This document shows positions 1-11,900 of a stretch of 64,000 bases of DNA, one piece after another. The first letter of the stretch is position 1. Each line of letters starts with the position of its first letter. The notes beneath the pieces were generated by a model. The model was not told the origin of the DNA and ran no database searches. It saw only the letters and a list, made by a program, of their open reading frames with translations. A program made the position numbers and the translations under genes. This DNA is from Epithemia pelagica (lineage: Eukaryota > Bacillariophyta > Bacillariophyceae > Surirellales > Surirellaceae): the NCBI GenBank assembly GCA_946965045.2, contig OX337228.1, forward strand, positions 5,518,001 through 5,582,000, read 5' to 3'.

Positions 1-780
1 GTGGACGGCGGTGGCTTCGTTGCGTTGGTGGCGGCGAACTTGGAGTGGGCTTGCATGGTCGCTGTTTTGCAGGGGGCTTGGTTGTTGCTGGCGAAGTTTT
101 CGTTCTGGCGGGTACTCAGTGGCGAGGCGAACTTTTCCGACACTGTGAGTGGAGATCGTTGGGCTGCTTCATTTTGTTTGGCGACGGGGTGGTTGTGGCG
201 ATGATGACGTGGCTTGGACTCTTCTGTTGCTGAGTGGTGGTGACGGCGCCAATCGACGACGTGTCGGTTTCCGTTTCTGTCGGTCTGTGTCCCGGTTGTC
301 TGGGTGGACGGTGGGGTGGCATGGTGGTGTTCGTGGCGAGTAGTTGTGGTTGGCTGTCCTTCGAAGGAGTTGGCGGTGTCGGTGTCGATGACGACGTGTT
401 TGTGGGGTTGTTGGTGTCGATTCTGCTGGGTGGCGCTTGGTCGGCCATCCGTGTGCTTCCCTTTTGGCGTGGAGGCGGTGTGGGGTGGCTGGTTGGTGGC
501 CATGGCGTGGCGGTGTTGTCCTTGTTGCGGAGGTGTGCCTTTTCTGTTTTTGGTTTTGTTTCGTCGATTTGGGAGTATGTCCATGGTGAAGGTGAGGTTC
601 GCCTGGCTGCGAGCGGGGCGACGGTGTACCAGCGGGGGTGCTGTCACCGAGGCGGGCGAGGTGAATCGTGTCATGGCCGTTGGCAGTTGTTTGCAGGAAA
701 GTGCCGGTGCGTGCCAAGGCGGGTCCGCGTCCGCCGCCATCGTTGCTGGCGCCGTTATGTCACGGGAGTGTTAGGTGTAC
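1..780. other. GT-skewed tract without a convincing gene
   Basis: The plus strand is visibly dominated by G and T for almost 800 bases, so the minus strand is C and A rich. Open frames exist on both strands, but their translations are low-complexity (Gly/Val/Trp-rich one way, Pro/Thr/Arg/His-rich the other) and show no domain. Overlapping open frames in several phases fit lack of stop codons caused by base skew rather than coding. It could be a repeat or an exon of a gene extending left of the window; I cannot decide. Confidence 0.4.
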
Positions 781-1330
781 GACAGAGGAGGCCGGCCGTC
801 CTTTATAGTTTTCTGTCTCTTGTTTCTCCTGTTACAGCTCGGAAACTCAACGGGACAGTGGAATAGAGACGGTTGGTCCAAGAAGACGTGAGGTGATGGG
901 CGATGCCAACAAAAGGTATCTTCAGCGACCGACGGTGGCGCGAAAATCTGGGAAACGCTTCTGGGTCGCTCCAAATGTCACCTTCGAAATAGCTATGACA
1001 ATAATCATCTCTTCTAAGGATAAAAAATGAATAGGAGTAATGGAGGTCCCCATCTCGTATGTCATCTGTCATCTGTCGTTCCCTGTTGGCCCTACGAGAA
1101 AGACACGTCAATTTGCGTTCTTTATCGAATCACAAACTCTGCGAACGGATGGAAAATACGTCATAAGGCAGGCAGCAAGAGGTGTCCGCCTTCCGCCTAG
1201 ATGTACTTTTCTACAATGCTAGTGCCAAGATAGACGGTGCTTCGGTGTAGAATGGTAAAGGGTATCGAAATGAATGAAAGAAAGACGTACGAGTTCCAAT
1301 ATTTATCAACTTGACACCTAGATCCTAACT
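781..1330. other. intergenic, 3' side of cysteinyl-tRNA synthetase
   Basis: Base composition returns to normal after the GT-rich tract. Only short open frames without recognisable content are present. It lies downstream of the minus-strand synthetase and should hold its 3' untranslated region and polyadenylation signal; no RNA gene seen. Confidence 0.4.
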
Positions 1331-3506
1331 CTAGCCGCTTTGCGATTTCAGCCACTTATCGTACTTGCCCTGCTGTGTTTTGAACAACTTTTGAGCCTTC
1401 TTCTTTTGGTTTTTGTTGAGTTCTTCATCATTCGAATCGTGGGTTGGAACGCCTTCGTCGTCAAACTTGGTGTACATCGGAGTAGTTTCGTCTTCTAAGG
1501 TCAATTGTTTCATGTATTCGGACGGCGACAACTTGTTGAGAGCTTCTTTCTTTGCGGCCTCCGCATCCTTGGCCGCCTTTTCTTCCGCCTTTCGCTCCAT
1601 TTCGGCCTTACGCTGTTCCATTTCCCTTCGCAAATCATCTGGGTTTGCCAACTTCCAAACTGACCCATCGCTCTTATCTTCTAGACGAACTCCTAGTTGA
1701 GGCAGGGCTTCGTCACGGAAACTATCGCAAAGCTCCAAAACGCCTGATAAATCCTTGTTACGCGCCTTCTCTCGGACTGCACTGCGAAAAGACATTAGGG
1801 CATCCAGAACAGGAGCCAAATGATCTTCTCTCGAGGTGCCTCCAGACGCAGAATCGTCGTTCGATGAGAAACCAATAGAACCTAGGCCGTTCAATCCAAA
1901 CAAATCAAGGATTCGGGTAATGTAGGAGGCAACATTCCGAACCACAAGACCAATGGTCTCTCCGCTAGGCGACTCCATGTACACGTTTGTGGCCTTGACA
2001 AGATCGTACAGAATATTGATACAAGCCGGTGTATCGAAATCATCCCGAAGAGCTTCGTCTACTTTGTTCTGGCTGTCAATCAGAGCCTTTTGTAGTGCTA
2101 CTGTTTGTGAAGACCATGCTTGGCTCTCTTTCAATGTCTTGGTTCGAAGAAAAGCCTTGGCGTTATGAAAGAATTCCACAAAGCGTCGTTCCAGGTCCAG
2201 TGTAGGTGCCATCGTATCATCCCCATAATCCATGGGAGCATTGTACTTAGTTCGAAGAAAGAGCAATCGAATCTGTCGGGCGGTATTAACTTCCAGCGCT
2301 TGTTGAATAGTGATAAAATTCTTGAGCGATTTGGACATTTTTAAGCCACGAATATGCAAATGACCCGAATGGACAAAGTAGTTGACCCACTGTTCATGGC
2401 CGCAATGAGCTTCGGCCTGCGCCATTTCATTGTCGTGATGAGGGAATTTCAAATCAATTCCTCCCGAATGAATATCCATTTTGGTGTCACCCGTCAATTT
2501 CTGGAAGACATCACTGGCCATGACGGAACATTCGATATGCCACCCAGGACGACCAGGGCCCCAGGGAGACTCCCAGACAGGTTCTCCTGGTTTGGCCTTT
2601 TTCCACAGAGCGAAATCGCGCTGCGACTTCTTCTCGTCGGTAAAACCTTGCGTCAACTTTCCTTCTCCCTCGGCCAAGAGAGCAGCATTGTGTATCTGTT
2701 CGGGAGCTAGTTTGCAATAGTGCATTTTGGGCGTGTTCTCAAAGGCTTCTACTGCAAAATAGACGGATCCATTGGACTCATAGGCAAGCTTCTTGTCGAT
2801 GATTGTCTGTATATAAGATACAACTTCATCCATGTATTCCGTGACGCGAGTGACAACCGTTGGGGTTGCTACATAAAGATCGCGCATGTCTTTGTGGAAC
2901 TCTTCTTCAAAATGGCGAGTGAGTTCCATGTGATGGATCTTCCTCTCGGCACTCCTCTCTACAATTTTGTCGTCAATATCTGTAATGTTCATCACCAATG
3001 TGACTTCATAACCAAAATAATTCTCCAAAATCCGACGGATAATGTCAAATCCTAAATAGGTTCGAGCATGGCCCATGTGACTTTCGGCGTAAACAGTTGG
3101 ACCGCACCTGTCAAGACAAACACGACGAGACTAACAGTCAGATGTTTCATTCTCAATGAAGCAACAACAACGTCGGCCAGACGTACATGTACCAAGTGAC
3201 CTGACGAGTTCCATCTTGAGGGATGAAGGACTCTTTTTGACGAGTTAAGGAATTCATTATTTTCAAGCCCGTTTCGTGTTGAACCACCGTGGGTGCAGGT
3301 TTCTGCCATGGTCGAAGAATCGACTTTTTGTCATTCTCACTTTTGGCTTCAGCTTCGGTCGTCATGGTTGTGGCAGTGCCAGTGTCAATCTTCTCCTTGC
3401 TATCAGCGTGGCGTCCGTTGATCAAAGAGCGAGTATCAATATCCACCTTTATGTAACTTAAGGCCATGCGCAACTCGTCCGATGACAGACTAAAGTTGGT
3501 TGCCAT
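1331..3506 (-). CDS. cysteinyl-tRNA synthetase, cytosolic type
   Basis: Class I synthetase charging tRNA-Cys. Two exons: 3506-3187 and 3107-1331, with an intron at 3186-3108 (GTACGT…CAG). The join completes codon 107 and rebuilds the signature W-Y-M-C-G-P-T-V-Y, giving 698 residues. The HIGH motif appears as HMGH (about 117-120) and KMSKS at 363-367. The zinc ligands expected from bacterial CysRS are present: Cys108, Cys300, His330 and Glu334 (FPHHDNE). The about 105-residue N-terminal extension has no signal or transit character, so a cytosolic enzyme is inferred. The C-terminus is Lys/Glu-rich and charged, as in eukaryotic cytosolic forms. A second, divergent CysRS gene lies at 49256-51520 with an organelle-like leader, so the two probably divide cytosolic and organellar work. 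The start is the first ATG of the open frame; a Mpv17-like gene begins about 350 bases away on the other strand. Confidence 0.93.
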
Positions 3507-3853
3507 TCCTCTTCAATGGTGTTTGAGATCTGAGATTCGACCCACAAAAGAGCGAGAGATGGCGGGAACTCCCCACTCTCCACCAGCAGGCTGTCCGGTG
3601 CGCGTCTGGCCTCGCCTCACGACCACGAAACGAAAAGGCCTTTTCTCTCGCCGTTCCAGTGCGACCGACCAGCAGATTAACACGCGACTACCCCAACCCA
3701 GATTTTTTGCTGCCAACGACCAACAATACACGTCATTTGGGCGCCCTCGTGTTTTCTACCCATCACTTTCGGTCCATGTGAACATAAACGACGTCTTGTT
3801 GTTGATTCATCTTTGTCTCTGCCTACTCATTGTTGCTGTATTCGACGTATTCC

Positions 3854-4682
3854 ATGTCTCTCTGGGTCCAGATTTGTAGAGTGGCGGCACTTTGTTTGCT
3901 GTGGCTCTCATCCTGCAATGCGTTTGTGGTGTCGAATCCATCCCCATCTCTGTTTCAGACCACGAGATTGCCCTCTCCTCAGCAGGAAAATGGTCTCAAG
4001 ATGGCTCCAGAAGATCTATGGACATCGTACAACATTGCCTTACAGGAATCACCGCTTTTGGTCAAGAGTTTGACGGCCGGTGTGATTTTGGGAGCGGCAG
4101 ATGTGGCCGGCCAAGCCATTGAATCAGCCCGTACTGAAGAGAGCGAAGACAAAACCTTGATTCTCGACGACGACGAGTCGACACCATCGTTTGATTTGGC
4201 TCGGGCATTACGATTTGCCGTGTTTGGTCTTGTCTTGCAAGCGGTACGTATGTGTGACTCTTAAAAACAATGGTGCGACACTGTGGTCCACACAACTCTG
4301 ACCTGCATGTGCCTTGTCTATTCCGTAGCCGTGGAATCATTTCTACTATTTGATGCTCGACGGAGCCATTCCTCCGACCGAAGAGCCCTTTACTTCCACC
4401 AACTTTGTCAAGGTGGTGATTGATCAATTTGTACAGGCACCCGTTTTCACCGTTCTCATTTTTATTTTTCTAGGTGTCCTCGAAGGAAAACAATTTGAGT
4501 CGATTCAAAAACAACTTCAAACGGACTACAAAGACACTATAGTAGCGAACTGGAAGCTGTGGGTGCCCGCAACTGTTGTAAATATTGGCTTCGTCCCTCC
4601 TATTCTGAGAGTTTTGTACTTGAACGTGGTTTTCTTCTTTTGGAGCATCTATTTGTCCTTGGTACTCAACAAAAAAGAATAG
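3854..4682 (+). CDS. Mpv17/PMP22-family membrane protein (copy 1), probably plastid-targeted
   Basis: Two exons, 3854-4243 and 4329-4682, with an 85-base intron (GTACGT…TAG, phase 0); 247 residues. The second exon carries the family's C-terminal half: W-N-H-F-Y-Y, a D-Q-F-V-Q-A-P segment, then N-W-K-L-W-V-P-A and V-L-Y-L-N-V-V-F-F-F-W near the end. Mpv17/PMP22 proteins are four-helix membrane proteins of peroxisomes, mitochondria or plastids, with proposed channel or metabolite functions. The N-terminus is a signal peptide ending SCNAF, so cleavage before Phe would match the diatom plastid address. I chose the ATG at 3854 because the frame upstream of it contains no other ATG. Two more family members lie at 7185-7971 and 16129-17286. 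Family is certain; plastid location is inferred. Confidence 0.88.
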
Positions 4683-4771
4683 ATATTCGAAATGGTGACT
4701 TCTACTACTTCATATCCATGTATACATAATCTTTGTTCAAACTCTACCACGTTTGCTTCTTGTATTCCCGC

Positions 4772-6525
4772 TCAGAAACAGTCAGCCACCACATAGGGGC
4801 TTGAATTGTGGATTTTGGTTGTCGTGAGAGCATTCAACGTAAATTCTGCGAGATCCACATGAGATATCGGAACAGGACCAGGTTGCTATAATATTTAACA
4901 AAGAAAGTAGAGTGGGGTGAGATTTCACACTCGTTGCTACGAGACATGTTGCATCAAAGATAAAGACGTACCGATTTGGAGGCGAACAACCTTTTGCACC
5001 CAGGCCCATTCTGCAAAAGAATGGTTGGCCGGGTCACAAGAAAAGAAAAATGAGGCGCCTTTGGGTTTTGATTTTCATCGTTGTTGTTGGTACTTGTCCG
5101 TAGACCGTGTTCGGTTGCAATTCGTTTCATCACGGCATCCAAGTCGAGCATAAACTGATCTCTTCGGCGAGTAGTAGTCTTGACGACTTTAGAAAACACG
5201 GGCGTTCGTCCTGTGATATCCGAAGCAAGAGATGTGGCCTGTAAAAGAAAAACCTGCATCGATTCCTGCCTTCGCATCATGACATAAAGCTTGCATACCA
5301 ACTTTGATAGGAAAAGGACAGGATACTCCGAGTTTCTACGCGGAAGAAGGTCATTGATCATGACTACCACGTAACTGGCCTCGTTCAATAGAATTTCGAG
5401 CTGCTGAGTATCCTCCATTTCGGCCTTCAAAATCTTCCAGGGAGCCTTGCCAGGTGTTTGTCGCGGATCGTCCGATGGTAGGCAGCGTACATTATATCCG
5501 GCATCCAACGCCGAGTACAAGAAGCGACTTCCAGTCATACCCGATGCTCCGAGTAGAGCTATCGTTTGTGCATTTGCAAAGCAAACACTTTCCCCCTCTT
5601 GATGGGACAGAAGCGATGTTCGCGTGACAGAAGTTCGGACCCCACTGGCTCTGCTGCCCGTTCCTCCACTGGTCCTCGTACGGTACCCTGTACCTCCTGT
5701 ACCGCTATCACGAGTGGACTTGCTTGTCACTGTTCGATCTTCGGCAGAGCTTCGTCGTGTCCTGTGCTTTGTGGAATTGCGGCTTTCTCCCGACCTTGTA
5801 CGCTGTGAGTAGGAGTTTCTGCCCTCCTGATCATCCCTGCTTTTGGCGCTCTCCAGATCATGTCGCCAATCATCTTTGAATTCGCTGGAGAGATTCCCAT
5901 CGGCACTATAGGAGCGAGATTTGGTATCCTTGGCTTTAAAGTCCTGGTCATCTCGTTTATAGGACTGTGACGAAACTCTTTCGCGTTGAGGAGAACGTTG
6001 TCTTGATTTAGACCTAGATCTAGTTCCATTTCCGGCAGCTTTGTGCGCTCGTGATCGACCCCTGTCTTCATCCGAGCGATTCTTAGCATTTGAGAGAATG
6101 CTACGGTCACTGTGACTCCTCTTGATGGAATTCTCATATCGTTTCTTGTAGTCGCCTACAGAGGAACTGGTCGATGACCCTTGACGTCCAGATGAAGCCA
6201 TTGAGTATCTTTCACCGTCCACCACATCTGACCTGCTCTTACGAAGAGATCTATCAGAGTCGGCCGATTCCTGGAAGTCATGTGACTCTTTCGCCCGGTC
6301 TTCCATTCGAGCATCATTCCGATGACCTCCGGAACGTTGACGGCGTGACACAGGTGCAGGAGCCCCTGGTATAGGCACCATGGGCATGGATCGTTGACTT
6401 GTTCGTCCCATCTTCCGTGTCGTCTTGTGGTGAGGTTTGAAATCTGAACACCAGAGAGGATGATGGTTTCTGGAAACAAAGGTGTTGCTGGTTCTTGTTG
6501 TACCTTCTGTTGTTCTGTCTTGCAT
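4772..6525 (-). CDS. Arg/Ser-rich protein fused to an NAD(P)-binding (NmrA/SDR-like) domain
   Basis: Exons 6525-4972 and 4885-4772, intron 4971-4886 (GTACGT…TAG, phase 0), 555 residues. Roughly the first 320 residues are very rich in Ser, Arg, Asp and Lys with many RS and SR dipeptides and look disordered. From about residue 325 a Rossmann-type domain begins with the dinucleotide-binding pattern A-L-L-G-A-S-G-M-T-G, followed by strands and helices typical of atypical short-chain dehydrogenases. The spliced last exon adds I-S-H-V-D-L-A-E-F, a motif common near the C-terminus of this family, which supports the intron. RS-rich tails usually occur on splicing factors or nuclear proteins, so the combination is unusual. 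Substrate and location are unknown. The frame is open across the junction between the two parts, so a gene-prediction fusion of two genes is unlikely but not excluded. Confidence 0.75.
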
Positions 6526-7184
6526 CTAAACCTGATCGCCAACCGAAAAGTGATGCCGACATACTCGTCACGCGCGAAATCTATGGACAGGATCGATGGA
6601 TTTTTGTAAGCCCTTTTCACAGGGCTTATATTCAAGAGAATGAGCATGCATCTTACCAAGCGCGGCGATACTTACAGATTTGATTCACCAACACCCTCAC
6701 ATTATTTCTCATAATCGATTACTACACAGCACCTCTGGCCATCTGCTGTGAACTTCTGCACTCTGCACAACCTGGACATATCCAATAAACTTCTGCGCAA
6801 GAGAATAAGAGTAATTGCTTCCCTGTCTTTATTCTTTTGTCTTTTGAGTAAAATAATGGTTCAAAGCTAGAAAGACAATAATTTACGGTGATATCAATGC
6901 TTCGTCTCGTAGCTACGCAAGACGGAGTGTATGAATGAGCTGCCTGGGGACCAGTCAGTCTCACACGACAGTACTAGCTAGTTGTTGATGATCCTCCAAG
7001 ACCCAATGAACTTTCATAGGAGTACATTTCTCAAGACACGTTACACATAGTCTTTGTCGTTGTGCGAGTCCAGCGGATCACCACCGGATGCCGTGGACAT
7101 AGAAATCAGGATGAGCAAATTTCCCGACGGAAACAAATAATATATAGTTGTTGGTTGGATTCCCACATGTATTCCTGCAGACAA
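6526..7184. other. intergenic
   Basis: AT-richer spacer between the start of the RS-rich gene and the end of the second Mpv17-like gene, both on the minus strand. Only short open frames without family resemblance. It should hold the promoter of the former and the 3' end of the latter. Confidence 0.4.
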
Positions 7185-7971
7185 TCATCTGGATTCGTTG
7201 GCATTGAGCATAATGCTCAAAATAATGGTCCATATAAAGAATACAACATTCACATACAAGACACGGAGTGCCGGTCTCACAAACGCCATGTTCAACAGAG
7301 ACGCTGGAATCCATAGTTTCCCTGAACATAACAAAACGCGCGCATGAGAAAAAAAACACGAGGCCTCACGTATGGTTTCTCGACACAAGAGGTGCAATCC
7401 ACCAAAAGTACGTACAATTGGCCACGAGAGCATCCCAAAAGTTGACCAGGAGATCCTCCTTGACACCCTCGATTCCAGTTCCCTTGAGAATGGCTAGGGC
7501 GGCAATAATCAGTGCCAACAAAATGGGTGCTTGCAAGGCTTGATCAATCACCAGTTTGACAACCGTGGTGAGAGTCCAGGGCGATTCCGTGGGTGGCAGG
7601 TACAAATCCAAATAATAAAAGTAGACATGGGACCAACTGGCACCAAACAATCCAATCAGGGCAAATCGCAACGTTCGCATCCAATCCATACCCTCCAGTG
7701 TATTGGTCCCACGACAATGTTCGACTCCTTGGCCGGCCAGGTCTCCCAACCCAAGAATGAAAAAGGCAGTAATACACTTGACCAAGATGGGATTCCGGTC
7801 CAAGTGGTAATTGTAGGATTTCCACCAAGAATGGGTCGACAACTGTTTTTCTCCTTCTTCATTGGATGTCCTGTCTTCTTCGTCCTTATTATTATGGTTC
7901 TGGTGCCCACCCACTTGTTCCAGCAATTGGTGATGCAACAAGAGTGGTGATTTTTCGTTTGACCCAGACAT
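7185..7971 (-). CDS. Mpv17/PMP22-family membrane protein (copy 2)
   Basis: Exons 7971-7416 and 7321-7185 with an intron at 7415-7322 (GTACGT…CAG). The join completes the family motif N-W-K-L-W-I-P-A, which is broken by the intron inside the Trp codon; 230 residues. Family hallmarks follow in order: R-N-P-I-L-V-K-C-I-T-A near residue 80, G-L-G-D-L-A-G-Q-G, S-H-V-Y-F-Y-Y-L-D, D-Q-A-L-Q-A-P, and V-L-Y-V-N-V-V-F-F-I-W near the end. Unlike copies 1 and 3 it has no signal peptide; it starts with a short Leu/His/Glu/Asn-rich segment, so a peroxisomal or mitochondrial location is more likely. The ATG at 7971 is the only ATG upstream of the domain in this frame. It is convergent with copy 1 across the RS-rich gene. 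Confidence 0.87.
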
Positions 7972-8920
7972 GGTGAGCCGCCTATAGAGAGTGATGAAGA
8001 AGTAAATCCAGAAGATCCAGAGCAAGGATCTGGTTGCTGTCTTCCAAGCAACTTCGCTGTCGTTTCCAGGATATTGTCTGGTCCCTCGTCGTCGTCGTCT
8101 CTCTTCTCTCTTCCCATAAAAGAGCTGCACCTTCGTTCTATCTCTGCGTCTATTCTATGGTAACCTTAGTTGAAATGAGGCGACTCGTGCGACTGCTACA
8201 CTTTCATTTACTGTGACGTGTACTTTGGAAGAAAGTGAGATTCGACGAGTGGAAGGACCTCCTCCTTCTGTTCTGCGTGTGTCTGCGTGTCTGCCAGGAT
8301 TCGTTCCATTCCAACCAATGCCGCGGTTCTGGTGATTCTGTTTGCTCCGCATCGCTGGCTGGCTCGCTACCGACTACCGATCACAGAAACAGGACTCTTT
8401 GGCAAGACCAAGCGAACCCAAAGTACACGAAAACCTATAGTCAAGGTCGCCTGCTGGCCGCGAAAACAAGCCAGCCAAACACGCGAAAGGTGCGAACGAG
8501 GGCATTGGGGATCAAGGTTTCGCCCCATCGCCTTTATCGCCTTCATCGTTGTGGTACGAATGATTTTCTCTGAAACAAGAAAGGTGTTGTTTGTTGTTGT
8601 CTTCTGTTTCCCCCATCTGCTGCTGAGTATTGAAAGAAGGACGTTGTCTGCCAACGATCCATCGTCGTCATCACAGTGGTACTTTGAATTCAAGAATACA
8701 CAACCGAGATTGATTGATCGAGGCCGACCCGTGAGGTGTGGATCGTGAGACTCCTCCTCTTTCGGATTCAGGTTTACCAGCAGGAGTCGGACCATCGTTG
8801 GGCGACTCCACCTCCATTGGCGGTGCGGTGGGTTGCGTTTGAAAACGGTGTGACTGTTCACCCAGGCAAAAGAGTGTTTGGATTCCAGGAACAACAAGTG
8901 ACAACCGTAAAGCTTGAACA
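7972..8920. promoter_or_regulatory. divergent intergenic region between Mpv17-like and Wee1-like genes
   Basis: Both flanking genes read outward from this 0.95-kb stretch, so it should contain both promoters and 5' untranslated regions. Open frames here are short or low-complexity. I see no specific binding site I can defend. Confidence 0.4.
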
Positions 8921-11900
8921 ATGGAACCGTCCATGGATCTCGAACATGTGGTGGTCCATGGGGAAACCCTCCATTCACAACCACAACAACAACCACAACA
9001 ACGACAAAGCACACCCACACCTTTGATTGTAAGGCGAACACAATCGTACGATGGGGCGCCCTTGTCGTCCACCATGGTGGATGGCAGTGCTGGAGGAGAA
9101 GGCGATGGATTAATGGCCGACTCGGAAAGTCCTTTGCATGCCTCGTTTGATGTCTCGCAGCTCAGTGTGTACCGACAACCACAACAACCACAACAAGCAG
9201 CAGAAGGAGGCACGGCCTGTACCAAGGCCGCCGCCACCTTTACTCGAAATTATTTGGATCTCGTATCGGCCGCCTCATCGTCTTCGTCGGCTTCTTCCAC
9301 GGCCAAGACGCCCTTGCGAATACGATTTCCTCGATCCTCGAGTAGTACCAAATCATCCACTAGTCACAGTAGCAATCATCACCAAAAGGCGAGTGGCAAA
9401 CAAACTCCGGCGTCGGCTCGACGCAAGCGACTCTTTGCCCGACGATTGTCACCGGCCGCCGTGCATCGACCCATGGTGCAACCGGTCCATGCCTCACAAT
9501 CCATTTTTTCGTGGCAGCACGACGCCATGGATGCCTCACCCGTCGTTGTCGTGGATGCGTCGGCCGCGACACCGGCACCAAAAAAAGCCGCTCCCAAACG
9601 GTCTCTGGGTACCGTCACGACGGTCGCCAATAGTACCATTTTGGAAACCACCACCGAGACCGATGACAGTGCCGAAACCCAACACCCCCACAATACTACC
9701 AACAACAACAACCATACAAATAATCACAACAATCATCACCCCCCGTCCTCCAATTCCTTTCGATTTGCCTCCTTTCCGGCATCCTTACCACGCATTCCGA
9801 CCCACTATGCCCCACAAAAACGAGGCCTTGTCCTCGAACGCGACAATACCGCACAAGCCACGACAGCAGCCCTTCCCGATGCCGTGGACGATTGGAACAA
9901 TACGTCCAATCACAGCCTTTCTCTTGATGCCGCTGCTGGTGCTGCCTCCGAGCCCTTTCCGCCACCACAAGCAACCGCCCCCTTTTATTCCAGTCTGGAA
10001 GATTTGGAGGATAGCATGAGTACATCCCCCATGGGGACACCGGTCGGACGACGACGATTAAATTTCAATTCCGTCCTCTCACCGGGAACCCCCAATGATG
10101 TGAAGATGCATTTTCAACAGAGTGGACAATGTTCCCCCATTCGAGGTATCCCTGAAGAAGATGGCGATTTAACCAGCACCACCATTCGATCCAGTACGGA
10201 GAAACAACCAGCACAATCACAGCACCAACAACCAGCACAACTCATGAACCAATCCTTGGGGAGTAGCAGCACTACGACAAGTACTAGTAGTAAGGCAGGG
10301 TCACGCCCCATGCCGGATATGAATGCTTTTGAAGGAGATGTTTCGCAGGACCATTCGGGAGATCACAAGGGATCCTCCTCAACGACACGATCGCAACCAC
10401 CTTCTCCCAAATTGCTCTGTCCGCCGACACCGGTGCGCACACCGGCCTGGGTCCATGCCCCCAACGACACGACTTCCAACCACCACCACCCGGCAGCATC
10501 CAATACCAGTGCGAGTAGTAGTAGCCAAAAGAAGCTCCTGCATCAAAAATTTGGACGACAAAACTCATTGATTGCGACCAAGGTCTTGGCGACCTGTTCG
10601 CAACGTGATTTGGATGGACGATCGTCACTGGAAAGCTCCTTGCTGTTGGAGGAAGACTCGAAACAGCACCACTCGCTCCAAAACGACAGTCGCACTGCCA
10701 CCAGCAGCAACAACAACAATAATAGTAGCAGTATCCTGACCTTTGCCGAGTCGGCAGCGGCGGCAACCGAACCCGAAACAGATCTAGCCTCGAGTGACCG
10801 AGATCAATCCTCGCAACATCACAGCGTTCACCACCTGGACGATGACGACGATGATGAGGAGGATTGGCTTCACGAACAAAAAGGAAAGTGCCGACTTTTT
10901 GACGACGAGGAAGAAGAAAAAGACGAACCATTTATTCAGGAAGTTGTGTCCATGTCGGCAAACTTTGATATACTGGGAATGTTGGGACGAGGCACCTTTG
11001 CCGACGTGTACAAGGTGAGATCCCGAAAGGATGGGAAACTGTACGCGGTCAAGAAACATCGACGACAATTTCGGGGAAGACGTGATAGAGAATTAACCTT
11101 GGCCGAAGTCCGTCACATGCAACGGCTTCAAAGGTCGTCCAACAACAAGAACCTGGCTTCCGCCGCCAAGTCCAGTTACAGTCTCTATCTTTTATTTTTC
11201 TATCAGGCATGGCAAGAAGACGGTTACTTTTTCATGCAAACAGAACTCTGTTGCCGTGACACCTGCCGAGAATTCATGGATGCATTACGGGCCAACTGGG
11301 TAACCAGTCGGACACGGTATCCCTGTCTCAAACGACTTCCGGCCCCTCTTGGTATTGCTGCTGGGAGCGATCAAGATATTATTGGACGACTCGTTCCGGA
11401 ACCCACGATATGGAAAATTTGCCACGACATTTGTGCAGGACTTAGCCACATTCACTCACATGGATTGGTTCACCACGATATCAAACCATCCAACATTTTT
11501 CTCGTTTCACATCCCCATTTCGGCGCCATGTGCAAAATTGGGGATTTTGGATTGACTGGAGACGTTGGAACTCTTGACGATGGCCAAGAAGGAGATCAGA
11601 AATACATGGCTCCCGAACTCTTGTCTTCGGACGTGAAACACCCAAGTTTCGACATTTTCAGTCTTGGGTTGACACTCTATGAGCTGGCATCTTGTCTTAG
11701 CTTTGAGGTACCTTCTGAAGGTCAGCTTTGGCATGATTTGAGGAGAGCGAGAAGGACAGCATCCGAGATTCCCTCATCGCGCGATCCAGACTTGGTCCAG
11801 TTGATTTGTCAGTTAATGGGTCCAGATCAAAACTCCCGACTCCTTGCCGATTCGGTTCTGCACAATGCAAAGGTTCAACGAGCCGGTACCGTCAAGGATG

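Noticed and set aside
8367..9041. Minus-strand open frame with a long Val run opposite the Wee1-like start
   Set aside because: The Val run is the reverse complement of CAACAA-type repeats; no start context, domain or splice support.
10284..10931. Minus-strand frame of 215 codons inside the Wee1-like gene
   Set aside because: Opposite the kinase reading frame; Tyr/Cys/Arg-rich sequence is an artefact of repeated codons on the coding strand.
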